Of a stretch of 64,000 bases of DNA, positions 26,408 through 36,015 are shown piece by piece. Position numbers and translations under genes: made by a program. The notes under the pieces are model-generated. The model did not search any database. It had not been told where the DNA came from and was given only the letters and a program-made list of their open reading frames with translations. The stretch spans positions 62,001 through 126,000 of the forward strand of contig NZ_NOIT01000012.1 in the NCBI RefSeq assembly GCF_004136555.1, given 5' to 3'. Every line of letters begins with the position of its first letter. Position 1 is the first letter of the stretch. Source of the DNA: Kocuria carniphila (GTDB lineage Bacteria; Actinomycetota; Actinomycetes; Actinomycetales; Micrococcaceae).

Positions 26408-28501
26408 TTAGTAGGGGGCCCCGTCGCTGGTGAGGGCTTCCTGGACGCGTTGGGTGAACATGGGTGCCAGGGTCCGGACGTATTCGACGGTGAGGTGATT
26501 GTTGTCCCAGTAGGTGTACACGTTGCCGATAACCGGCACACAGGTGCCTTCGGGGCAGATCAGATCCCCCAGGTCGACCATCGAGACCTGTGCCAGTTCG
26601 CCGGCCACCGGGTCCAGCGGGCTGTCCGGGCCCAGAATCACGTGGGAGGCAGCGCACTGGGGGGCGTCGGCCCCGTGGTCCACGGCGCACTGGGCGGGGA
26701 CGAAGTCGAAGCGGGCGTTGTCGCGCAGCCCGATGACCTGGATGCCGCGCTCCGCCAGGCTACGGAGGCGTTGTTCCATCCCGGGGGTGAACTGTTCCTC
26801 GTTCTCATCGGTGCTGCGGGTGCCCTGGACCAGCACCAGCTCCGGGTTCACGGCCTCGATCACCGGGTCGGTGCCCTCCAACCATCGGGCGCATTCCTGG
26901 TGGTCGGCGACCTGTTCCTCGACGGTGGAGTACATGCAGTTACCGCGGATATAGGTCACCACCCGCCAGTTCTTGGCCTTGGCCAGTTCCTCGATCGCGG
27001 GGATCCACATGTGCACGTGACTGTTGCCGATGACCATCAGTGTCGCGGCGGGATCGGCGTTGGGGACGGTGTCGAAGCACCACTGCTGATAGCTGTCGGC
27101 GATCCCGAGCTCGGCCGGGCAGGGCTCACCCAGCCCTGGTTTCTGGTAGTAGTCGCCGGTGACCACCGGGATCGCTTCCGCCTCCGGGTCACCCTGGTAC
27201 TGGAAGCCCGGCAGCAGGGCCGCGGCCCCGGGGTTGTTGCGATCGGCGGCGGCCAGCACCTCGGCGGCCCGCCGGTCCTGGACCTGCTGCAGCGACAGCA
27301 CGGGCACGGCGACCACCGCCAGGCTCACCGCGACCGTGAGCGCCAGGCGCCGCTTGTTCTGCTCCGGCCACGCCCAGGCCTTGAACCGGTCTTCGACCAA
27401 ACGGGTGATCACCACGGCCAGGACCACCGAGAGCACCACCAGCACCACCCCGGAGCGGGGCCCGGCCATCGGGCGGTCGCGCAGCACCAGATAGGTGATC
27501 AGCAGCGGCCAGTGCACCAGGTACAGCGCGTAGGCGCAGTCTCCCAGCCGCACCAACGGCGCCGAGGCGAGGATCCGGTCCAGCCCGAACGGGGACCCGG
27601 TTCGGCCGGCCACGATGATCGCCGCCGCCGAGGCCAGCGGCCACAGCGCGATCCACCCCGGGAAGGCGCCTTGGACGTCCACCAGCACCCCGACCGAGAC
27701 CATGCTGACCAGCCCGAACCAGCCCAGGAGCACCCGGGCTGCCCGGGGCGGATTCAGGTACGGCAGCGCCAGGGCCAGCAGCGACCCGAGGGCGAACTCC
27801 CACAACCGGGTGCGGGTGTCGAAGTAGGCGAACTCCTGCTGAACGGATGTGGAGTACACCGACCAGGCCAGGGAGGCCGCGAAGATCGCCGCGAAGAACA
27901 CCGCCAGCACCGGCACCGGCCGCCACCCGAACCGCCGGTGCAGCCACCAGGCCGCCCCGAACACCAGGGGCCACAGCAGAAACACCTGCCCTTGGACCGA
28001 CAGGGACCAGAAGTGCTGGAACGGCGAGGCCGTGGAGTGATCCACCGCGTAGTAGTCCACCGCGGACAACGCCAGCGCCCAGTTCTCCGCGTAGAACACC
28101 GAGGCCAGCGCCTCGGCGCGCCAGCGTCCGACGTCGTAGCCGGGGTAGAGCAGCTCCACTGCCACCAGGGTGGCCAGGATCGTGAGCACCGCCAGCGGCA
28201 GCAGCCGCTTGAACACGTGCAACCAGTACCGCCCCAGGGCCAGGGGCCGGCCTGCCTCGAGCTTGCGCACGAAGGACAGCGTGAGGAAGAACGCGGAGAT
28301 CAGCAGGAACACGTCCACGCCCCCGGAGACCCGCCCGAGGAACACGTGGTAGACCACCACCAGCAGCACCGCCACCGCGCGCAGGCCCTGCACCTCGGGG
28401 CGGAACCCCGAATACCGGGCCACCTGCCGGACGTCGACATCGGATCCGTAGGTGGTGCCGGCGGTAGCGGGGGTGAGGGGCTGACCGAACACACGCGGCA
28501 T
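26408..28501 (-). CDS. AT3-SGNH membrane O-acyltransferase (OafA/OatA-like)
   Basis: 697 residues. The N-terminal acyltransferase-3 domain (about 30-390) has ten or so transmembrane helices and the family motifs FRPEVQGLRAVAVLLVVVYH (catalytic-type His in the first helix) and FWSLSVQGQ. The C-terminal domain (about 440-690) is SGNH-like, with GNSHVHMW (Ser nucleophile) and DNNHLT near the end (Asp/His). Such proteins move acetyl groups across the membrane to O-acylate wall polymers or surface glycans. It is transcribed alone. An IS256 element sits just upstream and separates it from the next genes. Confidence 0.92.
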   Translation of the reverse strand: MPRVFGQPLTPATAGTTYGSDVDVRQVARYSGFRPEVQGLRAVAVLLVVVYHVFLGRVSGGVDVFLLISAFFLTLSFVRKLEAGRPLALGRYWLHVFKRLLPLAVLTILATLVAVELLYPGYDVGRWRAEALASVFYAENWALALSAVDYYAVDHSTASPFQHFWSLSVQGQVFLLWPLVFGAAWWLHRRFGWRPVPVLAVFFAAIFAASLAWSVYSTSVQQEFAYFDTRTRLWEFALGSLLALALPYLNPPRAARVLLGWFGLVSMVSVGVLVDVQGAFPGWIALWPLASAAAIIVAGRTGSPFGLDRILASAPLVRLGDCAYALYLVHWPLLITYLVLRDRPMAGPRSGVVLVVLSVVLAVVITRLVEDRFKAWAWPEQNKRRLALTVAVSLAVVAVPVLSLQQVQDRRAAEVLAAADRNNPGAAALLPGFQYQGDPEAEAIPVVTGDYYQKPGLGEPCPAELGIADSYQQWCFDTVPNADPAATLMVIGNSHVHMWIPAIEELAKAKNWRVVTYIRGNCMYSTVEEQVADHQECARWLEGTDPVIEAVNPELVLVQGTRSTDENEEQFTPGMEQRLRSLAERGIQVIGLRDNARFDFVPAQCAVDHGADAPQCAASHVILGPDSPLDPVAGELAQVSMVDLGDLICPEGTCVPVIGNVYTYWDNNHLTVEYVRTLAPMFTQRVQEALTSDGAPY

Positions 28502-28673
28502 GGAGGACCTCCTGAACGGCCGCTCCTCGAAAAGTGGACAAGGGGACGGGGCGGCAACGCCGAAAATCTACCGCCGGCCCCGGCCACCCCCAGCACCGGG
28601 GTCCGGTCACCGGCGACCCGATGACCCCTGCATTGCTGGGCGGCGCAGGGGCCCAGTTGGTCAAGCCCCCTGG

Positions 28674-30055
28674 AGTGGTGTAGCGATCTTTCGTGTAAGG
28701 GTCAGGCTGTGAGCGCGGTCAGGGGGTCGGTGGTCACCTCGCTTCCGGTGTCCGCGACGGTGGTGAGCCGGCAGCGGGTGAGGACCTCGAGGCCGAGATA
28801 GCGGCGGCCTTCGGCCCACTCGTCGGTCTGCTCGGCCAGCACGGCTCCCACGAGGCGGACGATGGCTTGCCGGTTGGGGAAGATCCCGACCGCGTCGGTC
28901 CGGCGCCGGATCTCCCGGTTCAGCCGCTCAGCTGGGTTGTTGGACCAGATCTGGGCCCAGACGTCCTTGGGGAAGTTCGTGAACGCGAGGATGTCCTCAC
29001 GGGCATCGGCCAGGTATTCAGCCACCGCGGGCAGCTTCTCGGCGACGTAGTCCAGCAACCGGTCGAACTGGGCGTTCACGGCTGTCGCGTCGGGCTGGTC
29101 GTAGACGCTGTGGAGCATGGCTTTGACGGCCGGCCACATGGACTTCGGGCAAATCGACATGAGATTGGCCGCGTAGTGGGTGCGGCACCTCTGCCAGGAC
29201 GCCCCGGGCAGGTTCGCCGCGATCGCGTCCTTGAGCCCGGCGTGGGCGTCACTGGTGACCAGGCGGACCCCGCCCAGGCCGCGGGCCACCAGATCGGCGA
29301 AGAACTCGTTCCAGGCCGCCCCGGTCTCGGCCGTGGCCACCCGCATGCCCAGGACCTCACGGTGGCCGTCACCGTTGACCCCGGTGGCCAGGAGCACGAC
29401 CGCGTTCACCACGCGCCCGCCCTCGCGGACTTTCATCGTCAGTGCGTCGGCGGCGACGAAGGTGAACGGCCCGACGTCCCCGAGGGGCCGGTGGCGGAAG
29501 GACTCCACGTGCTCGTCGAGGTCACCGGCCATCCTTGAGACCTGGGACTTCGACAGGGCGTTGATCCCAAGGGTCTTCACCAGCTTGTCCATCCGGCGGG
29601 TCGAGACCCCGGCGAGGTAGCAGTCGGCGACCACGGTGATCAGCGCGGACTCGGCCCGCTTGCGGCGCTCCAGCAACCACTCCGGGAAGTAGGTGCCGGC
29701 CCGCAGTTTCGGGACGGCTACGTCGATCGTGCCCACGCGGGTGTCGAGGTCGCGGTGGCGGTAGCCGTTGCGCTGGGTTACCCGCTCGGGAGCGGGTCGG
29801 CCCCACTCGGCGCCGACCACCGCGTCCGCGTCGGCGGAGAGCAGCGCGTTGATCACCGTCTGCAGCAGGTTGCGCATCAGATCCGGCGAGGCTTCGGACA
29901 GGGCTTCACCGAGCAGGCCGGTGGGGTCGACAATGTGAGGAGCGGTCATCGTGATGATGTCCTTTCGAGGGTGCTGTGAGAGGTGAACTCGAAAGATCTC
30001 ACGGTGGCCGCGCCCTCGTCCGCAACGACGAGCAGGGCCACCGCGCTACACCACT
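28674..30055 (-). mobile_element. IS256-family insertion sequence
   Basis: The transposase gene is flanked by matching ends: AGTGGTGTAGCG at 28674-28685 and its complement CGCTACACCACT at 30044-30055. No direct repeat of 8-9 bp is visible next to these ends, so the original target duplication has been lost or the element arose by recombination. Length about 1.38 kb. A forward copy of GATCTTTCG (28686-28694) and the complement-like CGAAAGATC (29992-30000) add a second internal inverted pair. Confidence 0.82.
28702..29949 (-). CDS. IS256-family (Mutator type) transposase
   Basis: 415 residues, full length. DDE residues fall in [25 protein letters not shown] and [16 protein letters not shown]. 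The [20 protein letters not shown] segment is the Mutator-type signature, and the C-H box ([12 protein letters not shown]) is present. ATG at 29949. No frameshift is seen, so the gene is probably functional. Confidence 0.93.
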   Translation of the reverse strand: MTAPHIVDPTGLLGEALSEASPDLMRNLLQTVINALLSADADAVVGAEWGRPAPERVTQRNGYRHRDLDTRVGTIDVAVPKLRAGTYFPEWLLERRKRAESALITVVADCYLAGVSTRRMDKLVKTLGINALSKSQVSRMAGDLDEHVESFRHRPLGDVGPFTFVAADALTMKVREGGRVVNAVVLLATGVNGDGHREVLGMRVATAETGAAWNEFFADLVARGLGGVRLVTSDAHAGLKDAIAANLPGASWQRCRTHYAANLMSICPKSMWPAVKAMLHSVYDQPDATAVNAQFDRLLDYVAEKLPAVAEYLADAREDILAFTNFPKDVWAQIWSNNPAERLNREIRRRTDAVGIFPNRQAIVRLVGAVLAEQTDEWAEGRRYLGLEVLTRCRLTTVADTGSEVTTDPLTALTA

Positions 30056-30509
30056 ATCGGGGGCTCAACTCATAGGGGCCTGCGCCCGCTAGATGGTCCG
30101 CACACACGGAAGCCTCCACGGCCCACCGCTTCGTTCCCCGTCCACCGGCCCGACTGGTTTCGCTTATTGGTCTCCCACCCCCTGCCCTGTCGGGAGCGGG
30201 CTGCTCCACGGGGTGCAACGACCCCCGTGGTCCCATCGTGGGAATCGGACGCCGCGCGGGACAAACCCTGGCCGTGCAGACGATGTTCTTGCGGCCACTG
30301 TGACGTCGAGCAGGCGCCGGAGGCACGCACCGACGGCGCAACTCCGTGGGAATCTTGACGGAATCTTGAGGATCCCGCGAGGTGGGCGTCAAGTGTGGAC
30401 GAGACCCTGAAGTTAGATCGGCTCCGGATGCCCCGGGGCCATGGACGCGACCCCCGACGGGCCGCACACTTCGCTGGCCCTGGAAGGGCCGGCTCGATCA
30501 GGGGGAGTC
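30056..30509. other. Non-coding region with tandem repeat upstream of the DUF418-type gene
   Basis: No gene is supported in either strand. The right half carries the direct repeat described at 30349-30369. The ribosome site GGGGGAG lies before the ATG at 30510. Confidence 0.45.
30349..30369 (+). promoter_or_regulatory. Tandem direct repeat, possible OmpR-family operator
   Basis: GGAATCTTGA occurs at 30349-30358 and again at 30360-30369, a spacing of 11 bp. OmpR/PhoB-type response regulators bind such 11-bp tandem repeats as dimers. It lies 140 bp upstream of the DUF418-type gene, and an OmpR-type regulator is encoded nearby at 32984. The link is inferred from spacing and proximity. Confidence 0.45.
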
Positions 30510-31739
30510 ATGAGCGCGATGTCACGAGCGGAGAGAACCGATTCAGGGAGACTCGACGATGCACTGATCCGGCCCACACGCCGGTTGGTGGGGATCGATG
30601 CGGCGAGGGGGTTGGCGCTGGTCGGGTTGATGGCCATCCACATCCTGCCCTCTTGGAACGAGGAGACCGGGGAGGCCAGCTTCACCTGGCGGATCTTCTC
30701 CGGGGACTCCGCAGCCCTGTTCGCCCTGCTGGCCGGGGTCGGACTGGCCCTGACTTCCGGCGGAAGCCACCCGCACGAAGGCAAGGCGATGACCGCCGAC
30801 CGGATCGGCCTGGCGATACGGGCCGTGCTGATTGCGGCGGTGGGGCTGTGGATCGGGACGCTGATGCCCGAAGACGCCCCGGCGGACAACATCTTAATCT
30901 ACTACGGGGTGTTCTTCCTGCTGGCAATCCCCTTCCTGCACGCCGGGCCGAAGGTACTCTTCATCTCCGCGGCGGTCTTCGGGCTCGTGTCCCCGCTGCT
31001 GATGCAGGGCCTGCTCAACGAGCTGCCCGCCTGGAGCAACTACAATCCCACCCTCACCACCGTCCTGACGGAGCCGGGGGCCACGGCCTCCCAGTTGCTG
31101 CTCACCGGGACCTACCCAGCCCTGCCGTACATGACTTATCTGCTGGTCGGCATGGGTCTGGGCCGGTTGAACCTGCGCAAGCAGGAGGTGCAGATCCGGC
31201 TGCTGGTCATCGGTGTCGGGATCGCGATCTTTGCTCAGGCCACCTCCTACTTCCTGCTCTACGCCTTCGGCGGCTACCAGCGGCTGCTGGACGCCTCCTC
31301 GTTCGGTGAGGAGGAACTCGCCGAGGTCCTGATCTGGGGACCGGACTCCCTGCCGACCTCCACGGTGTGGTGGCTGGCGATCGCCACCCCGCACACCAAC
31401 ACCCCGCTGGCGATCGCGGCCAGCCTGGGCGTGAGCCTGGCCGTGCTCGGGGCCTTCCTGCTGATCGCCCGCAAGGCCGAGGCCTGGCTGCTGCCGCTGG
31501 CAGCGATGGGCGTCATGACTCTGACCCTGTACACCGCTCACCTGGTGGGCCTGTCCTTCGAGCTCCACTACGACCAGCCGTACCTGTGGTTCCTGATCCA
31601 CGTGACGCTGGCGGCCTTGTTCGCGGTCGCCTGGTACCGCGCCCTGGGCCAGGGCCCGCTGGAACGGGTTGTCAGCCTCAGCGTGAAAGGCACCCGCCGG
31701 CTCGTGCTCGGAGGGACCACTGGGACCTCGCGCAGGTAG
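30510..31739 (+). CDS. DUF418/DUF1624-type multi-pass membrane protein (putative acyltransferase), copy 1
   Basis: 409 residues with about ten transmembrane helices. The opening RRLVGIDAARGLALVGLMAI is the hallmark of the DUF418/HGSNAT-like group, many of which are thought to transfer acyl groups at the membrane. The motif MTLTLYTAHLVGL and the C-terminal DUF418 pattern are present. The ATG at 30510 follows GGGGGAG. A closely similar gene lies at 46982 in this window. It converges on the two-component genes, separated by a strong terminator. Confidence 0.85.
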   Translation: MSAMSRAERTDSGRLDDALIRPTRRLVGIDAARGLALVGLMAIHILPSWNEETGEASFTWRIFSGDSAALFALLAGVGLALTSGGSHPHEGKAMTADRIGLAIRAVLIAAVGLWIGTLMPEDAPADNILIYYGVFFLLAIPFLHAGPKVLFISAAVFGLVSPLLMQGLLNELPAWSNYNPTLTTVLTEPGATASQLLLTGTYPALPYMTYLLVGMGLGRLNLRKQEVQIRLLVIGVGIAIFAQATSYFLLYAFGGYQRLLDASSFGEEELAEVLIWGPDSLPTSTVWWLAIATPHTNTPLAIAASLGVSLAVLGAFLLIARKAEAWLLPLAAMGVMTLTLYTAHLVGLSFELHYDQPYLWFLIHVTLAALFAVAWYRALGQGPLERVVSLSVKGTRRLVLGGTTGTSRR

Positions 31740-31758
31740 GTGCCTCTGCACCGCCGCA

Positions 31759-31806
31759 GGCCGTGCCCGTCACCAAGCTCCGAAGCTCTTGGTGGCGGGC
31801 ACGGCC
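31759..31806. terminator. Strong bidirectional hairpin terminator
   Basis: Two 19-base arms, GGCCGTGCCCGTCACCAAG (31759-31777) and CTTGGTGGCGGGCACGGCC (31788-31806), pair fully with one G-T wobble around a 10-base loop. A short T run (GTTTTC) follows on the plus strand. It lies between the convergent DUF418-type and sensor kinase genes and would stop transcription from both sides. Confidence 0.8.
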
Positions 31807-31847
31807 CGCAGTCGTTTTCAAGCCTTAGGTCCGGGTGCTCCCAGTGT

Positions 31848-32987
31848 TCAGCCGGTGGGGCGACGGTAGGGCAGGTGGATCCGGAAGCTGGCGCCCCGGC
31901 CGTGGCCGTCGCTGGTGGCCTCCAGGGTTCCGCCCTGGGCCTCGACGAGGGCCTTGCTGATCGCCAGGCCCAGCCCCGAGCCGCCGCGGTGGGCCTCCCG
32001 GCCGGTGTTCGCGCGGTAGAAGCGCTCGAAGACGTGCGGGAGGCTCTCGGCACTGATGCCCTCCCCGGTGTCGGTGACGGTGTAAGTGACCGCCTCGGCG
32101 GTGTGGTCGGTGCGCAGGATGATGGTGCCCCCGGTCGGGGTGTGGCGCAGGGCGTTCTCCAGCAGGTTGCTCAGCACCTGGCCCATCCGTTCCGGGTCCA
32201 GCGGCACCGGGGCGGTCTCCGGGCCGGTGCTCACCGCGGTGATCGACACACCCTTGCCGGCGGCGTCGGGCTCGATGGCCGCGACCGCCTGGACCGCCAA
32301 ATGCTCCGGGTCTTGGGGGGTGAGCTGCAGGCGGGTCATGCCCTCTTCGGCGGCGGTGAGCTGGCGGATGTCGCGGGCCAGGCGCTCCAGGCGGGTGATC
32401 TGGGCGTGAAGGATGCCGGTGGTGTGCGCATCGAGGGCGACCACCCCGTCCTCGACCCCTTCCAGGTGGCCTTTGAGGCTGGCCAGTGGGGTGCGCATCT
32501 CGTGGGCTAGGTCGGCGAGCATCTGGCGCCGTGTGGTGTCCACCGCGCTGAGCTTGGCCGCCATCTCGTTGAAAGAGGAGGCCAGGGCGTCGAACTCCGG
32601 GCCCAGCTTGGTGGAGGTGACGCGGACATCGTAGTTGCCCGCGGCCACCTCACCGGCGGCGGTGCTGAAAGAGGCCAGGGACCGCCCGATCGTGCGGTAA
32701 AGGTAGAAGGTGAGCAGCCCGGCGATGTAGAGAGCCGGCAACCCGCCGATGGCCAGGGCCGTGAGACTCACCGAGCGGAAGGCGTCCTCCAGGTGCACCA
32801 GCCCGAGGGCCTCATCGGCGTGACCCGACTCGACGAGCTCGTGGTAGAACATGTTCGGCCCGACCAGCACCGCGGTCACGACCACGATGATCAACCCGAT
32901 CAACAGCACCGCGGTCTGGGCCAGCATCAACCGCACCGTCAACGGGCTCCAGGACCAGCGCGGGCTTGTTAAGACAGTGCTGCTCAT
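31848..32987 (-). CDS. Sensor histidine kinase (BaeS-like)
   Basis: 379 residues: two transmembrane helices (about 22-44 and 76-98) flanking a short extracytoplasmic loop of about 35 residues, a HAMP domain, HisKA with His162 (LAHEMRTPLASLKGHL), and HATPase with the N box (NLLENALRH) and G boxes (DTGEGI; GGSGLGLAI). The small sensor loop resembles BaeS-type envelope stress kinases. Its ATG overlaps the stop of the response regulator gene by 4 bases. Confidence 0.93.
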   Translation of the reverse strand: MSSTVLTSPRWSWSPLTVRLMLAQTAVLLIGLIIVVVTAVLVGPNMFYHELVESGHADEALGLVHLEDAFRSVSLTALAIGGLPALYIAGLLTFYLYRTIGRSLASFSTAAGEVAAGNYDVRVTSTKLGPEFDALASSFNEMAAKLSAVDTTRRQMLADLAHEMRTPLASLKGHLEGVEDGVVALDAHTTGILHAQITRLERLARDIRQLTAAEEGMTRLQLTPQDPEHLAVQAVAAIEPDAAGKGVSITAVSTGPETAPVPLDPERMGQVLSNLLENALRHTPTGGTIILRTDHTAEAVTYTVTDTGEGISAESLPHVFERFYRANTGREAHRGGSGLGLAISKALVEAQGGTLEATSDGHGRGASFRIHLPYRRPTG

Positions 32988-33703
32988 TCTCCGGTGCCCA
33001 TCCGGAAACCGATCCCGCGGATCGTATGGATGAACTTCGGGCTGGCGGCCTCATCGCCGAGCTTCTTGCGGATCCGCCCGATGTGCACGTCCACCAGGTG
33101 TTCGTCCCCGGTCCAGCGCGTGTCCCAGACGATCTCCACCAGCTGCCGGCGCGAGAGCACCATCTGCGTGTGCGTCGCCAGGGCGGCCAGCAGATCGAAC
33201 TCGATCCGGGTCAGTGCCACCGACTCCCCGCCCACGCGGACCTCCCGGGCGGCCTCGTCCACCACCAGGTCCCCGATCACCAGCTCCTGGGCCCGCCCCG
33301 CCGGCGGCGGGGTGGGCGCGGGGCGGGTGCGGGCCCGGCGCAGCATGGCCTGGACCCGGGCCACGAGCTCGCGCGGGCTGAACGGCTTGGTCACGTAGTC
33401 GTCGGCTCCCACCGACAGGCCCACGATCTTGTCGACCTCGTCGTCGCGGGCGGTGAGCATCAGCACGTGGCAGTCGGAGAAGGTCCGCACCTGACGGCAC
33501 ACCTCGATCCCGTCGATTCCCGGTAGCCCCAGATCCAGCACGAGGACGTCCGGGGCGTACTCCCGCACCGCGGCCACCGCGTCCGTGCCGTCGTGGCGCA
33601 CCTCGACGTCCAGGCCCGCCTTGCGCAGATATTCCGCGACCAGTTCCGCCAGGTCGACCTCATCGTCGACCACCAGAACACGCCCGGTGAGCGGATCCGT
33701 CAT
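32984..33703 (-). CDS. OmpR-family response regulator
   Basis: 239 residues: receiver domain with phospho-acceptor Asp57 (VLVLDLGLPGIDG), acidic DDE near residue 13 and the Lys of YVTKPFSP, then a winged-helix DNA-binding domain (LTRIEFDLLAAL; HIGRIRKKLGD; TIRGIGFRM). The ATG at 33703 follows GGGAGGACAG; an upstream extension to 33859 has no coding character. It is first in the operon with the kinase. Possible targets are the DUF418-type gene (tandem repeat at 30349) and the CtaG gene upstream; both are guesses from position. Confidence 0.93.
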   Translation of the reverse strand: MTDPLTGRVLVVDDEVDLAELVAEYLRKAGLDVEVRHDGTDAVAAVREYAPDVLVLDLGLPGIDGIEVCRQVRTFSDCHVLMLTARDDEVDKIVGLSVGADDYVTKPFSPRELVARVQAMLRRARTRPAPTPPPAGRAQELVIGDLVVDEAAREVRVGGESVALTRIEFDLLAALATHTQMVLSRRQLVEIVWDTRWTGDEHLVDVHIGRIRKKLGDEAASPKFIHTIRGIGFRMGTGE

Positions 33704-34106
33704 CTGTCCTCCCTGTCCTGATCGCTGTGATGTGAGTGCTGTGAGCCTCGGTGTCCCGGGTGGCCGTGCTGCCCGCGCGGGACCGGCGGTGCGGGTGGGG
33801 CAGTCGTGGACGGGTTCACCGGCGAGCTGGTGGTCGGTGTGGTTGACGCTCTCCCGCACCGTGAACCGTCACGGCTTCTCCGCCGTCTTCACAATCCGAG
33901 GATGCAACGGGTGGTCTGTATCAGCGGATCCGGGAGCTGCCGCAGCCGACGATCTGAGGCCGTCCTGGCTTACGGGGTCCGTGATGCGTAGGTCGCCCCG
34001 TCGACGGGCATGTCACGGGGCGGGCCACAGCCCCGTCGCGGGGGACGCGTTCCCCATCACCTGAGGCGGTCAGCCGCTAGCCCCCCCGCTGACATGATGC
34101 CCGGGG
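33704..34106. other. Non-coding region with a resolvase remnant
   Basis: No intact gene. The centre holds the 3' end of a resolvase gene (33904-33957, listed separately), and similarity to the DNA after the 11538 stop continues beyond it (GGCCGTC, GTGATGCGTA). A direct repeat GCTGTGA (about 33724 and 33738) sits upstream of the response regulator and might be its own promoter region. Confidence 0.5.
33904..33957 (+). pseudogene. 3' remnant of a serine resolvase gene
   Basis: The last 17 codons read ATGGLYQRIRELPQPTI and stop at 33957. The resolvase at 10945 ends ATLYRRIRELPPATSI, and the nucleotides match closely (CGGATCCGGGAGCTGCCG is shared). The similarity also extends past the stop. Only this tail is left, so an older resolvase gene, and perhaps the mobile element it belonged to, was deleted here. 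Confidence 0.75.
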
Positions 34107-34322
34107 TCAGCGCGTGGGCTCGTTGTCGGCGAGGGAGGATGGACTGAAGGGGAGGGCGTCGCTCTCGCGTTGCTTGAGGTCCTTATACCAGCGTGCTGCG
34201 TCGTCCTGGGAAGCGGATTCGACGGCGCGCTCGGTGCGGTCGCCGCGGAAAATCGAACGCATGATCAGCCAGAAGATGACGCCGATGCAGATGGACGGCA
34301 GCACAGCCGCGAAGTACTCCAT
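34107..34322 (-). CDS. Small single-helix membrane protein
   Basis: 71 residues: one transmembrane helix at the N-terminus (YFAAVLPSICIGVIFWLIM) followed by a charged cytoplasmic tail (RGDRTERAVESASQDDAARW). ATG at 34322 with AGGGAGAA upstream. This type of small protein is common in actinobacteria and has no known function. It follows the CtaG-like gene on the same strand by about 50 bp, so the two may be co-transcribed. Confidence 0.7.
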   Translation of the reverse strand: MEYFAAVLPSICIGVIFWLIMRSIFRGDRTERAVESASQDDAARWYKDLKQRESDALPFSPSSLADNEPTR

Positions 34323-34373
34323 GGATGTATTCTCCCTTAGGGATCTGGACGGACGCTGGCGCCGGGTGTGTAC

Positions 34374-35168
34374 TCAGCGCGGTGCATGGGTGTCTGTCAG
34401 GGGTATTCCACGGGGGCGGGTGGCGGTGTACCACTGGGCGCAGAAAACAACGATCAAGGTGACGTCCACGGCGTCCCCACCGTAATACATGATCTGCGCC
34501 CCGATTCGCGCGTCGGCGAAGTCAACGCCGGCGGGCGGGTGGCCGTAAAGCCACTTGGCCAAGATCGAATGGGCTGTGAGAAACCCAATGAGCGCTGCGG
34601 TCCGCAGGGCGAAGGAGCTCCGGTGCGGGTTCGGGTCAATCCCCACCATCGCGGCGGTGAAAAGATAGCCGGCCAGGAAGACGTGGGCGTGGACGAGCGC
34701 ATACAACCACACCGAGGTGTGCATCATGCCGTACAGATCGGTGGTGTAAAGCGCCCACAGGCCCCCGACGTTGAGCACCACCGCGACCACCGGATGGGTC
34801 AGAGCCCGCACGAGAGCGGTGCGCAGGGCCCAGGAGAGCGCGCGGGCCTGAACCACAGGCAAAGCACGCAGAGCAAGAGTGACCGGGGCACTGAGCACCA
34901 GACACAGTGGCGCGACCATGCCCAAGAGCAGGTGCCCGACCATGTGGGCGGGAAAGCTCGTGCGGGCGGCTTCAGCGATCGGGCCCACCAGCCCGACCCC
35001 GGCGCAGAAGAGCCCGGTGTACCACAGCACGGCGCGGTGGATCGGCCAGCGCCCCCGGTGGCGGGACGCCCACCATCCCGCGGCGTAGCCGACCGCGCCC
35101 AGACCGAACGCCAGGGCTGTGACGTATCTGAACAAAGTCCAACCGAACATGCCGTGGTCGTGACTCAT
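34374..35168 (-). CDS. CtaG-like cytochrome oxidase assembly membrane protein, copy 1
   Basis: 264 residues with about seven transmembrane helices, matching the CtaG_Cox2 (caa3-type assembly) family, which is thought to help insert copper into terminal oxidases. Key features are FPAHMVGHLLLGMVAPLCLV and RALTHPVVAVVLNV, with conserved His in the helices and MHTSVWLYALVHAHVFLAGY. The ATG at 35168 (SHDHGMFGW) is chosen; the longer frame runs into an IS remnant. It is one of three CtaG-type proteins in the window. Confidence 0.87.
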   Translation of the reverse strand: MSHDHGMFGWTLFRYVTALAFGLGAVGYAAGWWASRHRGRWPIHRAVLWYTGLFCAGVGLVGPIAEAARTSFPAHMVGHLLLGMVAPLCLVLSAPVTLALRALPVVQARALSWALRTALVRALTHPVVAVVLNVGGLWALYTTDLYGMMHTSVWLYALVHAHVFLAGYLFTAAMVGIDPNPHRSSFALRTAALIGFLTAHSILAKWLYGHPPAGVDFADARIGAQIMYYGGDAVDVTLIVVFCAQWYTATRPRGIPLTDTHAPR

Positions 35169-35261
35169 CGCGATTATCGTACATCTGTTTTCAAGACCTG
35201 GTCGGTCGTTGATCGCCCTCGTCCGGCTGGCTGACCATTCCTGTATGGCCACGATGAAGCC

Positions 35262-36002
35262 GCAGTGGATGATCGACTGTGGGAGCTGATCGCCCCGCTC
35301 ATCCCGCCCCTAACGCCGCCGCGAGGTCCCGGTAGGCGGCGTGGATCGATGACTGGGCCGCTGTGGAGGGCATCTTGTTCGTGCTGCATACCTCGGTGTC
35401 GTTGACCTGCCACCGGCTCTGGGGCACGGGTCCGGACACACCGCCTGGTTGCCTCTGCGCGAGTGACAGGCGGCCGGGGTTTGAGAGAAGCCCCACCGGG
35501 CCGTGCTCGAGGAGCTCTCCGAGGAGCAGATCCTCGACTGGACAGGGGCCAGCATCGACTCGGTGTCGGTACGAACCCAAAAAGGGGAGCGAGCTGACCG
35601 GCCCGAACTCCACCGACCACGCGAACCCGGGCTCCAAGTACTACCTGCTCACTGACCGCAACGGCCTGCCCCTGCACGTTCACGCCCCGGCCGCCAACAC
35701 CCACGACAGCCGTCTCTTCGAACTCCTGATGGTGGCCACCTCCGGTGTGCGCGATCGGTGCGGACGTCCCGTGCAGCCACGGCGCCGCCCAGGCATCAAA
35801 GTGCGTGTTACCCGCCGTGGGATCGAGGCCAAAACTCATCTGGATCGACACGGCTTGGTGGTCGAGCGCCCCATCTCCGGGGTCTTGCGCTTCAAACGCC
35901 TCGGAATCCGCTACGACCGCATCGTCGGCACCCTGGTCCTCTGCCCTGCTCGGCCTCCCGCTCATCAACGTTCGCCGACTGCGCCAGGCGACCAAGTTAT
36001 GA
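35262..36002 (+). pseudogene. Decayed IS5-family transposase
   Basis: Pieces of an IS5-family transposase appear in different forward frames: VDDRLWELIAPLIPP near 35265, AVEGILFVLHTSVS near 35360, then SELTGPNSTDHANPGSKYYL near 35590, HAPAANTHDSRLFELL near 35690, and HGLVVERPISGVLRFKRLGIRYDR near 35850. These match the intact IS5 transposase at 13487 in order but are broken by several frameshifts and a missing middle. Clear terminal repeats were not found. This is an old, dead copy of a related element. Confidence 0.85.
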
Positions 36003-36015
36003 GATCAGGTGCACC

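Noticed and set aside
26396-28624. A 742-codon forward open frame
   Set aside because: It is the antisense shadow of the AT3-SGNH acyltransferase; its translation is His/Gln/Arg/Gly-rich and has no domain, while the reverse frame has clear motifs and membrane helices.
28666-30063. A target duplication for the IS256 element
   Set aside because: The flanks read CCCCCTGG on the left and ATCGGGGG on the right, which are not direct repeats, so none was called.
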